Counted from the first letter of the stretch, positions 20,656-32,800 are shown. The stretch is DNA of 64,000 bases from Drosophila miranda (GCF_003369915.1 NC_046675.1:24490001-24554000), one strand, 5' to 3'. Numbers and translations are program-made. The notes: generated from the letters alone by a model not told the origin.

Positions 20656-22728
20656 CTATAAACGGTGCGACATCAAACTCTCTGAGGTAATGATTTCAAT
20701 GCGGTCTTCGTCTATTTTGGGCTTCAGTTTCTTAGCCAATTGGTCGGTTGTCGTCTTGGACTTCCTGATTTTGCCCAACAGATCGAGGAAGCCGTAAACC
20801 AAAAAGCACACAAGCAAATATGCCCCACCGGTGATGGCCACCTGAAAGACAACTGTCAATAAGATCTGAAAGAATTGATAGGCAAAAATTTAATTTTGGA
20901 GGCGGACGGAAATGCAAACTTACGAATGCAAAGCTCCTTAGAATCACCAACAGCAACCCGTTGGAATCCACCTCGGCAAGCCATGTCAAAAGGGGCTGAG
21001 ATCCAGATGAGACGCTGCCACTGTCCGGGTTGAATTCTTCGTCGTCGGCTCGCAAAGGCAAGTACCAGTCGTAGTAAAACTGCTTAAACGGCGACATCTC
21101 ATCTCTCTTGGAATCTGGAGCATCTGGTGAAAAGTTTTCGTGCAGACTTTGCAAACAATTGTTGAAATCAGCAAAAGATCGTCTGGTGGATACTGAACAT
21201 TTCTCGTCGTTTGATGGGCAGGTAGCGGGTCTGGGCGTTGGAATAGGTTTATCGCACTTGGCTTTTGGCTGGGGGTCCGGTTTGGCATACTTGCACTAAC
21301 AAAAAGAGGAAAAAGAGTTGGCAAAATGGAAATATACCGATTTCTTGAACAAAGGCCCCGGCGAGATTCGAACTCACGATCTCCTGTTTACTAGACAGGC
21401 GCTTTAACCAACTAAGCCACGGCGCCATGTGGCCATGCTGTGATAATTATGCAACTTGTACGTCGCGAGCTTGGGTGAAATGGTTTGGTTTGTGTACTAT
21501 CTTTGGTGGTAGGTATTTTTGTCATCTCTAGAAGTTCGATAAGTATTATCGTTATCTCTAGAAACATTTTGTTGGAGGCAGATGGCGCTCGTGTTTTAGT
21601 TGGTTAGTACCAATTATTGATGACAGATGTCGTAACGTTTAAAAATGATCCAGGTCCAAGGCGTACCCATGATTTCGCGATGGGGGAATCCTGATCTCTG
21701 ACCATGCGTGATTTATACGCGTAAGATGTTAATGTTATATGTTTTTAGAAGGATTGATTCATTTCAATTAAATTTACCAAAAACAATTAAACAACAAAAG
21801 CATAACAAAGGGGGGCGGGGATCTTCCCCTTGTCCATGCCTGAATCTATATCTTTCAATACAGCACGGACAGTAAACCAACAGTAAGCCTAGAGGCATTT
21901 ACTCACCCCAGGAGGTGGCCGCAATTCCAGGATATCATTAAACTTTCCCTGCCTGATCTGCTCGAGCTCCTCGTCTGTTATGACATTGTTGGGATCCACA
22001 CATTCATTACCATAGTAGTCATAGTACTCGCCAGGCTTCGAGCATCTCGGCACCGGCTCGCACTGCTCCGTGGTGTAGTTGTAGAAGCTGCGCTTACCAA
22101 AGTAGCGCTCCTCACAGATGACAGGCAGGCAGTTCTTAAAGTATTCTTTGTCCCAGTTCTTGCAGTCAACAAAGTCCTTTCGCCTGCGTAGTGTACGATT
22201 TTCGGGGTCCAGTGTCTCGAATCGAGTGTCAAAGTGCAGCAGTTGCTTGACTGCAGCCGGGTGTGGCTCGCCCAAGGGACTCAAAGCATAGATCACGATG
22301 GGACAATAGCCCACACGATTGTACAGCGACTGTTGTTGGGTGGTTGGTGGGGAAGAGGTTTAACAGTTAAAGAGAATTTTATGAGTGCCTTTCGATATAC
22401 GCACCACAGTCGGCCACACCAGGGAGACGGTTTCACGTTTTCCAGACTCCAAGCTCCCAAAGTTACCCCCGTAGATGGGACCCACTTGGACCTTTTCGCC
22501 TTTAGTGGTGTTCACCGTACATGGCCCATCCGAGGACACAATTAAATCCAATGTTAGCTTCCTCTCACCGTTGTGCCGGTTGACCACCGTCATGTCTGGA
22601 CAGGACTTAGAGCTGAAGAGTGGGTCAAGAATCAGATGATGTCCTTACCAAAGATCAAACCAATGTCGTTCTCCCGTGGCACGCGCACTATCATATTGGT
22701 AATGCATAGCTTTCCATGGATACTACGG
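20656..22728 (-). CDS. Cysteine-rich membrane protein, family not recognised (5' exon not found)
   Basis: Exons read from splice signals and phase: 22649-22728, 22405-22595, 21907-22329, 20924-21295 and 20656-20865; introns of 53, 75, 611 and 58 nt. The joined frame gives about 425 residues, still lacking the N-terminus (the first exon listed begins with a split codon). The ectodomain starts SIHGKLCITNMIVRVPRENDIGLIF and has several N-glycosylation sequons (for example NRT, NYT) and at least 14 cysteines, including a cluster CKNW...CLPVICEERYFGK...CEPVPRCSKPGEYYDYYGNECVDPNN. A hydrophobic stretch of ~40 residues near the end (from LLLVILRSF through AYLLVCFLVYGFLDLL) makes one or two membrane passes, followed by a basic ~31-residue tail. 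I infer a surface or secretory-pathway protein. I see no domain I can name. A tRNA-Thr gene sits in the 611-nt intron, and a fragment of this gene was copied to 29.5 kb. Confidence 0.7.
21353..21426 (-). tRNA. tRNA-Thr (AGT), inside an intron of the cysteine-rich membrane protein gene
   Basis: Cloverleaf on the minus strand, 73 bases plus the discriminator at 21353. Anticodon stem CCTGT/ACAGG closes the loop CTAGTAA with anticodon AGT (Thr, read as IGU). The D-arm holds the A box TGGCTTAGTTGG and the T-arm holds GTTCGAATC (B box). The acceptor stem GGCGCCG/CGGGGCC has one G:G mismatch at position 4-69. There is no intron. It is transcribed in the same direction as its host gene. Confidence 0.95.
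21580..21590 (+). promoter_or_regulatory. CTCF-type insulator motif
   Basis: AGATGGCGCTC matches the core of the Drosophila CTCF consensus (AGRTGGCGC). It lies about 150 bases from the tRNA-Thr gene, in the same intron. Binding is not shown. Confidence 0.45.
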
Positions 22729-23600
22729 CTGTTGAGTAGAATGAAATGAATCATTAGATATTTTAACATTTTTTGATTGAATTCGCTCTGGGACTGTTCA
22801 CGTGAACAGAATTTTCAGGATATTTACAACGTTTGCTGCTTACCCATTTTTCTGCCTTTTTTAGTCCTTGGATCAGTGGATGATACATATCTGGTTAATT
22901 CCAATCGGTAATGATGGTCTAGAGAATTCTTACGTCCCTATAAAAGAATTTCTTGAATATTACAACCCCATAGCACATCCATTTGCTCCGTCGAAAGGGG
23001 TTCCCTAATGGCTCCTTGCTGTTTAATTAAGTGTAATTTTAGTGCCAGCGCAACCCCTAAGACTGGTCCTGGGCCAGCTCGGACCTCGTCCTGGTGCTGG
23101 CTGTGTACATGGCCCAAGTTTTCTGCATCCATTGCAATTTATGTTTTAATCATCAAATGCGACCCAATTAATCAACGTTGCTGGGCTTAATTTATGCGGC
23201 GGAACAATGTTTTGAAGTAACCCGACTCGACATCACACGACAGGTGACATTTCCCAGCAGAAGCAGAGAGAAGTACCACTCGAAGCGATCGGTGGATATG
23301 TTGCATATTCATAGGATTGAGCCAGCCCGTACAATAATTTATTCCAAAATTCAAAACTAATTTGACAGGAAATAATTAATTTGGGATCGAAAAAATGCCA
23401 AAAAAATAAAAGTGCTGCCAGCCAGCAGTCCCAATTAAAATTATTTCGCTTTCATTACCCAATGAAGCAGCCGTAATAAAAGTCTTAACCAAAAAAGAGA
23501 GAGAGAGAGAGACCCCAGCAAACCACAACCCAGCAGCAGCAGCAGCAACAGCACATCCAATCCCAGAGACAAAGACAACGAAATAAAAGGCGAAAACTAA
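22729..23600 (-). other. Upstream region of the cysteine-rich membrane protein gene; missing 5' exon expected here or beyond
   Basis: Several weak minus-strand donors occur (near 22846 and 22930), but none gives a phase-compatible exon beginning with ATG and a convincing signal peptide. A 16-base palindrome with a central CACGTG lies at 22794-22809. Otherwise nothing is recognisable. Confidence 0.4.
22794..22809. promoter_or_regulatory. 16-bp perfect palindrome with CACGTG core
   Basis: CTGTTCACGTGAACAG is identical to its reverse complement. The centre is a canonical bHLH-type E-box CACGTG flanked by inverted GTTCA/TGAAC half-sites. Its function is unknown. Confidence 0.5.
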
Positions 23601-24687
23601 GCAAAAAACTTTAAATAATGAAATCACTTCGCACCATCTCGAAATTGCTCATTAACATTTTGTGTTTGCGATATCAACTTGTGAAAATCACAGGGCCAGC
23701 AACAGACTCCGGCTCCGGACTCCAGGCCCAGGCCCAGTCCGAGGTCCCAGCAAACACCAGACACTACCAGAGCCAGACCCAGACCCAGATGCAGACCCAG
23801 ACTCTTAGGCAGCAGCAGCAGCAGCTACTTGGCTTTTATTTATTATGCCATGTGGTTTTTGTTGGTAGTACGGTACGTACTGCTGTTGCCTTTCCTGTTG
23901 CTGTTGCTGGAGCTGGAGCTGCTGTTGTCTCTTGATGTTGTCGTTGTAGCTGACTCTTATTAGTTGGGTCAGTCTGTCTCCTCATTTTTTCGTTTTTTTT
24001 TCTCCTCCTCCAAGTGGAGGAGGTGTGAAATATGTTGTACTCTACTGGCCAGACGTCCAAGCGCTGCAAACTCTTGGTCTGTTTTCGTCTTCGGGTCGTG
24101 ATTTGTCTGCGAAAGACACAAACAACTTCTTGGGGTCTCAGCAATTTTTCTAAAGGTCGTTTGCTCTGTCTTTACATTTGCCTTTACTCAATGAAATTGG
24201 CTCAGGTCCCAAGGGACACGGGGAGAAAAGATTAGGGAAGTTTATCGGCATTGATATCCCTTTTCTTTCGAATTCTTCTGCTGTCCATCTTTCAAGCACT
24301 TTGAAAGAAGATTCTTTCTTCTATATGTTCCATCTATATTCCATACTATTAAAGTTCATAGGTAAAACCCTAATTTAATACATAATACTATATGACTATA
24401 TCTTATCCTAGATCATAATGAGAATCGTCTATCGATTCAATTGATCCAATCCCAATCCATCGGGCACTCTCTCAGTCCATTCTTCAAATTCATCCCTTAC
24501 CTTTCCTTTGTTACCCAACTTTTTCGCTGAGTGCATGGCACAACCCAGCAAAAAACCGAAGTCAAAGTCAGAGATAAGCCCCGCATTGACTTGGGTGTAT
24601 TTCAGTAGCCATTCGATTTATGTTAAATAAGCTGGAACGCAAGCTCTGTTTGTTGTAAAATACCAATTGCCGGACGACCAGCCTCCA

Positions 24688-24735
24688 CAGAGACAGACAG
24701 AGAGAGACAGAGACAGAGGCAGAGACAGAGAGAGA
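24688..24735. repeat. (AGACAG)n-like purine-rich repeat
   Basis: Imperfect tandem AGACAG/AGAGAG units over about 48 bases. Confidence 0.8.
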
Positions 24736-25567
24736 GTGCGACCGAGGGATAAATATATAAAAAGAGATAGATGGAGAGCTGTGCGAGTGGGAGAGCGATT
24801 CTTTGGGGATTCACGTTTCTTCTTCATCCGTTGCAGTCGTTGGATTTTCTTGTTGCTGTTGTCGTTGGCACTGAATCAGATTTCTTAATTTAATTGGCTT
24901 TATGCAAGAAATTCTTCTCGCTTTTCTTAGCCCGGCTCCGATTTTTATAGACAAACTGTCTGCCGTGCATAGTAAATGTGTACCCACATATGCATATGTA
25001 TGTACCTTCATGTCCAGCACCAAGTCCAAGTCCTGCTACTGGTCCTGTTTCTGGGGCCGGCCTCATTCCATCTTCCGCAGAACGTGGGAATCATCATCAT
25101 CTAGCTGTTTGTGTGTGTGTTTCTGGTGTGTGCCTGATGCAAATGCAAAACAGCTTAACCCAATTTTTAGTTGCTTCTACACCACACAGAAACTACAACA
25201 AAAAATAAATCAATAAAAAGAAACAAAAGAAAATTCAGCACGTAATTGCAAGTTATGAGCAGTAGTCTGGTGGCCAGAATAAAATGAAAATCGTTGAAGT
25301 TTTCCATCATCGCGTGCAGCGTTTTAAGAACAATTGTTGGGCATTTAAGCATAAATGCAGGCGAAAAGTTCGCGTCTCGCGGTGAATGGTTATTATACCT
25401 GGTACTCGTTGTGGATGAGGGTATATATTGTAGCCAGTCAAAGCGTTTCTCTTCAAACAGAGTGGCCGTCTCTATGCCTTTGGGAACATCTAGATATCGG
25501 AGACTGCCTATTTGGTATGTCCCACAGATTCTGTGGTTGTCACTTCCTTGCTTCAGGTTGCACTCGT

Positions 25568-25671
25568 GCTCGACTCGGACGCACAAGCGAATACGGCTAG
25601 AGAGAATACCCGATAACTTACAAAACAACGTATATTGCGTGTGCATGACAGGCTACATTGATGCTCGCCTC
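25568..25671 (+). repeat. Dispersed element, copy A
   Basis: About 100 bases related in direct orientation to 28817-28914. Shared blocks include GCTCGAC, CGAAT, AAAACAA and TTGCGTGTGCATGAC followed by ACATTGATGC. It does not resemble an element I can name. Confidence 0.65.
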
Positions 25672-25768
25672 ATTTCAAAAAACCTGCGCACCAAAGGACT
25701 CGAGGGTATCATATAGTCGAAATATCAATCACATACTTCTTAGCGACTCTCGTTAGAGTGAATCGGGG

Positions 25769-25787
25769 GTGTGTGTGTGTGTGTGTG
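25769..25787. repeat. (GT)n microsatellite
   Basis: Uninterrupted GT dinucleotides in the non-coding stretch upstream of spineless. Confidence 0.9.
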
Positions 25788-28700
25788 GGAGCCACTGCGG
25801 TTGTGTGGGACACTTAATCATCAGCGTGAAATGAAGAGAAAGAAAGGCCCGAGACGAGGCCAATTGTGCATTTGGCTTCCACTCTCCACACTTGTACTCC
25901 TTTGTGTTTGTGTGTGTGTGTGTGTCTGTACATATATAATTAAGCCATAAATTCTGTTTTTATGATTTTCCACAAAGTTATGAATTTATGAGGAGCACCA
26001 GCACCACTCACTGCACCGCATTGCCACTGTGGCGGTGCTCGCATACATAAACAATAATTTGCGGGAAAAACGGAAGTGGAATTTAAATGCGCGCGCATGC
26101 GAAATGGAAGCTCCACTCCTCCTCATCCACTCTGGCACTACCCTCCATCACCATCCTGTGCATCCAAGACCAATCGTAGGCCCCGGCACCGGCACCGGCC
26201 ATGTTTGGGCCATAAATGTCGAGCACTTTGCCCAGACCTCGTAAATTTAACGCTTTTAAGTTTTATTTCTTTTAGTTTTTGCTCTCTTCTGCGCTCTCCC
26301 TCTTGATGGATGGCTGAAGGTAGGGCATCCACGGGGAGAGAGGGGCCTAATAAAATTTAAATATTTATTGTACTCTATATTTTGTTGCCATGCAAATTTC
26401 GCTAGGGTTCAAAATTTATATACGGCTATCCATTTTCGTGGTCTCCTGTTCGCTTCGCAAAAAAGTACACCAAATTTCCAGTATTAATTGCATAAAATTG
26501 TGGACTGTCGCTGGATATTACGGGTATGAATATCCTTCCCCAACAGGCAAAGAGAGAGAGGGGAGGGAAGGGGAGGACTCCTCACTAGGTCAATTAGCAT
26601 AATCGCTTTTGAAATTGCAACCCAACGTTGAAGTCGAGTACCTTGAGGCGCTGCTACTGACGCGTATCTTGACGTTCTTAATCGCCCCCTCTGCCATCGC
26701 CATCGCCATCGAGACTCGAGGGTTGTCAAGATCGTACTGTTCTCGATATATGTACATATGTACCTTTTCATATAAATTAGTAGTTTGGGGGCCTGCAAAA
26801 AATGAAAAACACACACAAACAGTATTAATATAATAATTACGGCAATTACGCAAAATGCTCATGACTGCTCGTGTCATGGCTGCTTCCTAATGCGAAAATA
26901 ACGTCATTAATTTTGGGCCAAGGAGCGAGAGCAGAGCCGCTCTATTCAACATGATCTAGGCCGCTTTACCGAGTTGCACCCTTGGGGACATTCACTGAAT
27001 ACTACACTGCAATTAGTATAGCCCTTTGTCACTTTTTGTATTCTCTGAACGAACTTTTCTTTACTCTATATAGAGGGTAAGAAGAGAGCTTCTAGCTATC
27101 TAAAACAACGATATCTAGCAACGATATATTAAGCAATAGCATCGATAGGTCTTTCAAATACAGTTGTGTGTCCTATCCCTAAGGAACAATATATTCCTGA
27201 AATCAAAACGAAGAGAAATTTATTGAAATAGTGCCTATATGGTTCATAAAAGTTCAAGATGATACTTATTCGATTTCGTCTGGTTTTACCATCTCACCTT
27301 CAGTATCGATATTCATAACTAAACATATGATTTATCTATTATTTTCTGGAGATTTCTTAATCTACGATGACTAATTCGAAGTCTGGCCAATTAAAAGCGT
27401 ATGAGCAAGTCACCTTTCGTTGGCTGTCCTGTAAAATATCCCTTGCGAGTATCCTTTGCCCAGAATATTCAAAATGACTTGTCACTAGCGCGGCATGCGC
27501 TAAATGCGGCAGGTGCAATTTGGGGAGACACTGAGACGTTGCGACTTCCTCGTTGACGGTGTTTTTGTTTTCATAAAATTGCAATATTAATGCGGAAAAT
27601 CTTTGGGGAGGGAGCAGCAGAGCAGCAGAGGCAAGGTGTTCACCGGGCCATCAATTGGTGCTCCTTCGTTTGCCTTTTTTTTTTGTGTGCCCTGAGAGCC
27701 GCTCTACATACTTGACATTGATGCAATTTCATTTGCCTGGCAGCTGACTGTAATCTACCCCTCTCTGCGGCATTGCCAACTTCTCACCCAAAGCCGTACT
27801 TAGTCGCAGCAATTAAACGAGATTAAATCGCCAGCGCAAAGCTGCTCAAAATGGAATACCAGAACAGAACAGAGTGCGGTGCGGTGCAGGCCATGCTCAT
27901 GCCCGGCTCGAGTCGCAATTATATTTGAAAATGCAATAAAATATGGCCAAAGCGGCAACAAAGCGCAGCTCAATTTGCATAAATATTTTCTGTTGCACAA
28001 AGAGAAGTAGCTAACAATTTCATTGTTGCCACTGAAGAGTGGGTCTGCCCTGGATTGGTGTGTGTGTGGCAAGGTGAGCCGAGCCAAAGGCATAAATTAC
28101 ACTCATGGCAAGGCAACGAGGTTTGGGGCAGGTAGAAAAGAGCTTATCTCGGACTCGAAATTAGCTGATAATATGCAAAACACGTCAAGAAATTGCAGCC
28201 TGTGCCAAATATCCAAATTATTACCCTTGGACAAATCAACACGAGCATGCGCCACTGGCAGTAGAACCTGATTTAGAGCTGAAGGGGAAACGACACTCCA
28301 TAGAGTCCTGTAAAGCTACAGCTTATGTCCACCCTCTAGCTGTAGCTCCTGAAGATGATTGGCTTTCTTAGGGAGGTCTACCTGTACTTGGTCTATATAG
28401 CCATTAGCAGGCTGTATTTGGGCAAGTGCATTTTTGATTTTCTTGCATTTTTATGACATTTTAATAGCCTTGCAGAGAACTTAACAATGCAAAATTAAAT
28501 AAAACTAATACATAATTCATGTGCAATCAACAAAACCAACTGAAGCTATAACTCGCCATATGACTGATGTTGAGAGCTCACGTATGAGCTATGTACATAT
28601 ATGGTAATCTAGAAGAAGGCTCAACGAGGTGACAAAAAGTCACTCAGTTTTGGTTTAGAAAATCGAATTACTTTCGAAAGAAAACTTATAAGTTTTAGGT

Positions 28701-28816
28701 ATAACGTTTGGTTATATGATTTTTGCTTTAGATGAAAGATTGAATGGGTAAATATAAAGCTAGTTGTAGAACAGCGGCAATTACTTGGACCCATAGCTCC
28801 CACGCGGTAGATTTAT

Positions 28817-28914
28817 GCTCGACCCGAGACACACATGCGAATGCTTTATAATCTAGAATTGGAAAAACAATATACATTGCGTGTGCATGACGCAACACAT
28901 TGATGCGAGACTCC
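28817..28914 (+). repeat. Dispersed element, copy B
   Basis: Second copy of the element at 25568-25671, about 3.2 kb away, same orientation. The best-kept part is ATTGCGTGTGCATGAC at about 28876-28891, which contains TTGCGTG. Confidence 0.65.
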
Positions 28915-29452
28915 AGTTTCGCTGTGGTTTTTGTACTTATTTCTGTTGCTGTTGTTCTAGAAAAACTTCTTTCCTATCTAGAAACATATAAATATGTATA
29001 TAGTAAATATACAAAAATATAGTCCTTCTCTGCTAGTATATAAACACTTGCTTTTTTAGCGATTAGACTTCGTAATAAAAGATTATATGGAATATTTCTC
29101 CCCACAGATATTTATCCCAACCAAAAGTATTTCTATCTCATCTCTATTTAAATAATTTCATCACAATTATATATTTAAATTCTAATAAAACCTGAAAATA
29201 CTGCCATTATCATTATCCTATTAAAATGCTCATGTTGAACTAGTTTAGTAAATTGATTGCATTGCATGGGTTTTAATTGAATTATCAGCCAGGCCAGCTG
29301 CCGCCGCTCTCAGTGTTATCATTATCTCCCAATCATTGATTATGATTTTCCATTAGCTAAATTAAATTTTTGAACTGAAAATGATTGGAAAAGTTCCGGG
29401 TTCCTCAGAGGTGGAGACCTCATGAAGAAGCACATTCTTTCAGAGATATGTG

Positions 29453-29526
29453 GGCGCCGTGGCTTAGTTGGTTAAAGCGCCTGTCTAGTAAACAGGAGAT
29501 CGTGAGTTCGAATCTCGCCGGGGCCT
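29453..29526 (+). tRNA. tRNA-Thr (AGT), second copy
   Basis: Identical over its 73 bases to the tRNA on the minus strand at 21353-21426, including the acceptor-stem mismatch. A and B boxes are intact. The downstream flank also matches the other locus, showing that both arose from one segmental copy. A T-run (about 29552-29556) could end Pol III transcription. Confidence 0.95.
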
Positions 29527-29685
29527 TTGGTTAAGCCATAAATATATATCCTTTTTGCTAACTTGTTATAACTATCCTCTCTTTTTGTTAGTGCAAGTAT
29601 GCCAGACCGGCCCCCCCAGCGTCCCATATCAAATGTGAAGACGAAAGAGCGGGTTATTATTTTTCATTTTCTATGCTTTATTTTT
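29527..29685 (+). pseudogene. Copied intron tail and exon fragment of the cysteine-rich membrane protein gene
   Basis: Downstream of the second tRNA the sequence follows the host intron (a ctttttg...aact...tcctctttttgttag pattern) up to an intact acceptor at about 29591, then TGCAAGTATGCC, reading CKYARPAPP against CKYAKPDPQP in the gene at 21295 downwards. Similarity fades after about 35 bases of exon. No other exon of the gene is seen here, so it is a fragment. Confidence 0.7.
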
Positions 29686-29850
29686 CGAAAAAAACATTGC
29701 GTTGTGAGCACTTAAATGGCATACAAATTGTCTCATTTAAACATTGAAACGCTTCTGATTTCACAATTGCAACGTCAATGGCAATTTGTAGTGTTGTCAG
29801 TTTGTGGAATAGAGATTCTAATGAGTTGATTGAAGGCTAGCTGGGTAGCT

Positions 29851-29874
29851 GGATGGATGGATGGATGGATGGAT
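29851..29874. repeat. (GGAT)n microsatellite
   Basis: Six GGAT units in tandem. Confidence 0.9.
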
Positions 29875-32800
29875 GTATGTTCTACTACTAGTCCCTCTCT
29901 CGCTCTCCCAGGCTATTTGATTAGTGGTCCCCACAGCAAAATTGACTCTAGCGAAACGGCAGCGGCGGCAAATGTCCATCAAATGTCACGATCTGACTGT
30001 GCAGATCAATCGATCGGTTGCAATCGATGGATCGTGCAACGGAGTGCTGCTCGGAGACAAGGCAGGGTGTATAATTACACGAATCACGCAACTGGAATGG
30101 CATACCAATACACGTTTCCCTAGGCCTAGCACTGCCACTGCCCCGTCGGGGTGGCGTACTTTCGCTTTGACCTTGCAACCGCATTTTCCACTCCAATCAA
30201 CTCCACTGCCAGAGGGATGAGGGATTTGGCCAGCTGTTCTTACAAGACGTCCCTATACCTCTCCCTATTCTCCCTGTCAGTGTCAAAGTCGAAGGGCGTT
30301 GCCTCATCATCCGTTGCTTATCCGGGATTAACTTTGCAACACATGACTGACCGGCCCGGTCCGATCGTTGGCACAGCCAAGTGCAATCCATAGGACCCTT
30401 GAGGGGCTTAACATGTGCATCTTTGGGATACATTGACAGGTCCTCTGGGCCGCAGAAATTATGTTGCCAGTGAGCCGAGCGGCGGGGCAGCTACAGTCTC
30501 CTGCAATTATTTATTATCCTGTGTGTGCCCGCAGCCATTGCCACTCTTGTTCTGCCTCTAGAGGAGGGGGGATCTGCCACAACCTCTTCATCTGCAGCAC
30601 CACCTTCCTCTCCTGAAATCACTGCCGCCAAGTCGTCGTCGTCGCAGTCGTCCGTCGCCATTTAAGTTTATTCTTTCTTTTTTTTTTATGGTTCCCTCCA
30701 CTTTTGTGTTTCATAAATTTTCGTGGTTGATTTTTTCCCATTGCCTTTATTGTTGTTGCCAGAGCGAGATAGTTGTCCTCAGAGAGGGAGAGCGCACTCT
30801 GGCGTGGATGGTGTCTCCACCCATATTCCAGTGGCTCATTTCCACTGGGTGCCTCTTTCCCAGATTTTGAGTGGCATTTTGAGTGAGACTTTGACTGCCT
30901 GCCGATTGAGGCTTGTGTTCGTTCGGTGCACGAGTATGATTTTACCCAGATATCATGGTAATGAATGGCTCTAACAGATCGTACGCGTAATGTTAGTGAT
31001 TTTAAAACGATTTTTGGAATTTACACTAATTTACACAACAAATTATATGGAATCTATCCGGTAAAGATCTATAAACCGATAATAATATTTCGTTGAATTG
31101 GTTTCTTTACAGAGTGATAATTGAGGGGAATTAAGGTTAAAGTTTTGGATTAGAAAATCGATGTTTCATCCCAGTAAAATCTCTACTAAAAATATTTAGC
31201 GCATCCGTTTTTGGACATAGGACATCTGAATACCAGTTCGTCTTCCGAATACATCGTAATTTCGATTACATCGGATTTTTGACATTTTTAATCCCAGATG
31301 GTTTTTTCTGCTGCTAAGTTCTTATCGCTTAGTTATCCATCTATTCGGATATTCCTTTTTTGAGCAGCCATTCGATTTTAGATACATGTTTGAAAGTTTA
31401 TTTTCCATAATTTGTTTAGGGACATCCTAGTCTAGCGGGTAGCTATCATAATCATGGGCTTTGGAAAGGATTTCTATACTTTTCTTGGGAATTTACTCTA
31501 TTTTATGCATCGTGAGGTTTACTTTTAATGTTACTGGTTTGCTTGAACTATCCACTTTACAATTAAGGTTAATACCCTGACATAATTTGACCTCAACTTT
31601 TTCCCATATCTGTAAATACCGCCCACTATTTATGAGCTCTTTTATTTAACTTTTATCGCTTTTTAAATGTCTTATTCTCTATGTAACATGTCTAAGGGCC
31701 TCACATCATATAACATATGGGGAGTAGATCTTTCCCCCTTTTATTTTCATATTACATCTCCATAATTTTCTTAATGAACGATTTTCTGTGTGAAGGTTGC
31801 CATTGTCATTGTGGCGGAATGTGAAATGAGGACAAAAGTCGGTCGCTCCAGTGCCTTGAAAGTGCGTTGGACAGAATATTAATGGTATTCCAGCTATTAT
31901 TTTGGATTTGCTTTAGATTTCGTGGAATAGATTTTCCTTACAAAGAGCTAAGGGTGAGTTTATAATCGATAGAAAATGCCTATCAAAAGTTGTACAAATC
32001 TAAAGGAAAGCCAAATCTCCAGCAGGAATACCATTATTGTTTTTACTCGGCTGTTGCCAATTGCACACACACACACATATGTAGGTACAGGTCTGAAATG
32101 TGCGTGTGTGCCCCCTACATACCCTATGTCCCCCACCTTTGGCTCCAACTCCTCCTCCGCTGTTGTTGAATGCATTTTCAATGGCATTTGTGAATTGCAA
32201 TTGGCTTGTAATTGCTATATTTAGCGTAATGGCAGTCAAGAACCTCGCATTATGTAAGCATTACGGAAAACGTATACGGATGCATGTAATCGGTTGCAAC
32301 TTGTAACCCACCACCCACCCACCCACGCACATACACACACACACACAGGCATACACACAAAAGAGTGCTCCAATAGAGGCCCTACCTCTTGGGACTTTCA
32401 ATTTCGATGTCATTAAAGCGGAAACCTTCAGTGAAACTGGGTTACAGTCCACCGGAAAGAGGGCCCTCACATAACCTTTAAAGGAAAGAAGGCCCCCCAA
32501 TAACCTCTATGAGACCGCTGCTCACTTTTTTTTAGACATTGAACTTTAGTTTGAGCACAAAATTACAAGTTCATAAATCACATAATCATTCGACAAATAT
32601 TTGTGTGTTTCGGGTTTTTATGGCATACAAATTCTCACAGCATCGACACTGCGACTGCGACTGGGACCTGGGACCTGGGACTTGTCCCCATGTCAAAGTT
32701 CTTCGATGTTTGGCATTGGCCGCGCCAACAGCTTCTGGGCAAGAACAACAGAAATAAGATGTATAATATGCATAGCGAAATATGAATACTCTATAGGGAA

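Larger units (their letters stand above)
23601..29400. other. Non-coding stretch at the distal end of the spineless upstream region
   Basis: No convincing coding exon. It contains simple repeats (GA near 23500, AGACAG near 24690-24735, GT at 25769-25787), the first copy of a dispersed ~100-bp element (25568-25671) and blocks rich in TTTATG/CATAAA and TAATTA type homeodomain sites (for example 25930-26000 and 27940-28000). A block at 29265-29400 is dense in GATA and TGATTAT sites. An enhancer role is inferred from the neighbourhood of spineless only. Confidence 0.45.

Noticed and set aside
23376-23627. Minus-strand frame starting with a signal-peptide-like stretch, considered as the missing 5' exon of the membrane protein gene
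   Set aside because: It overlaps GA and CAG microsatellites whose antisense codes for hydrophobic residues, and it has no donor in the phase needed to join the exon ending at 22728.
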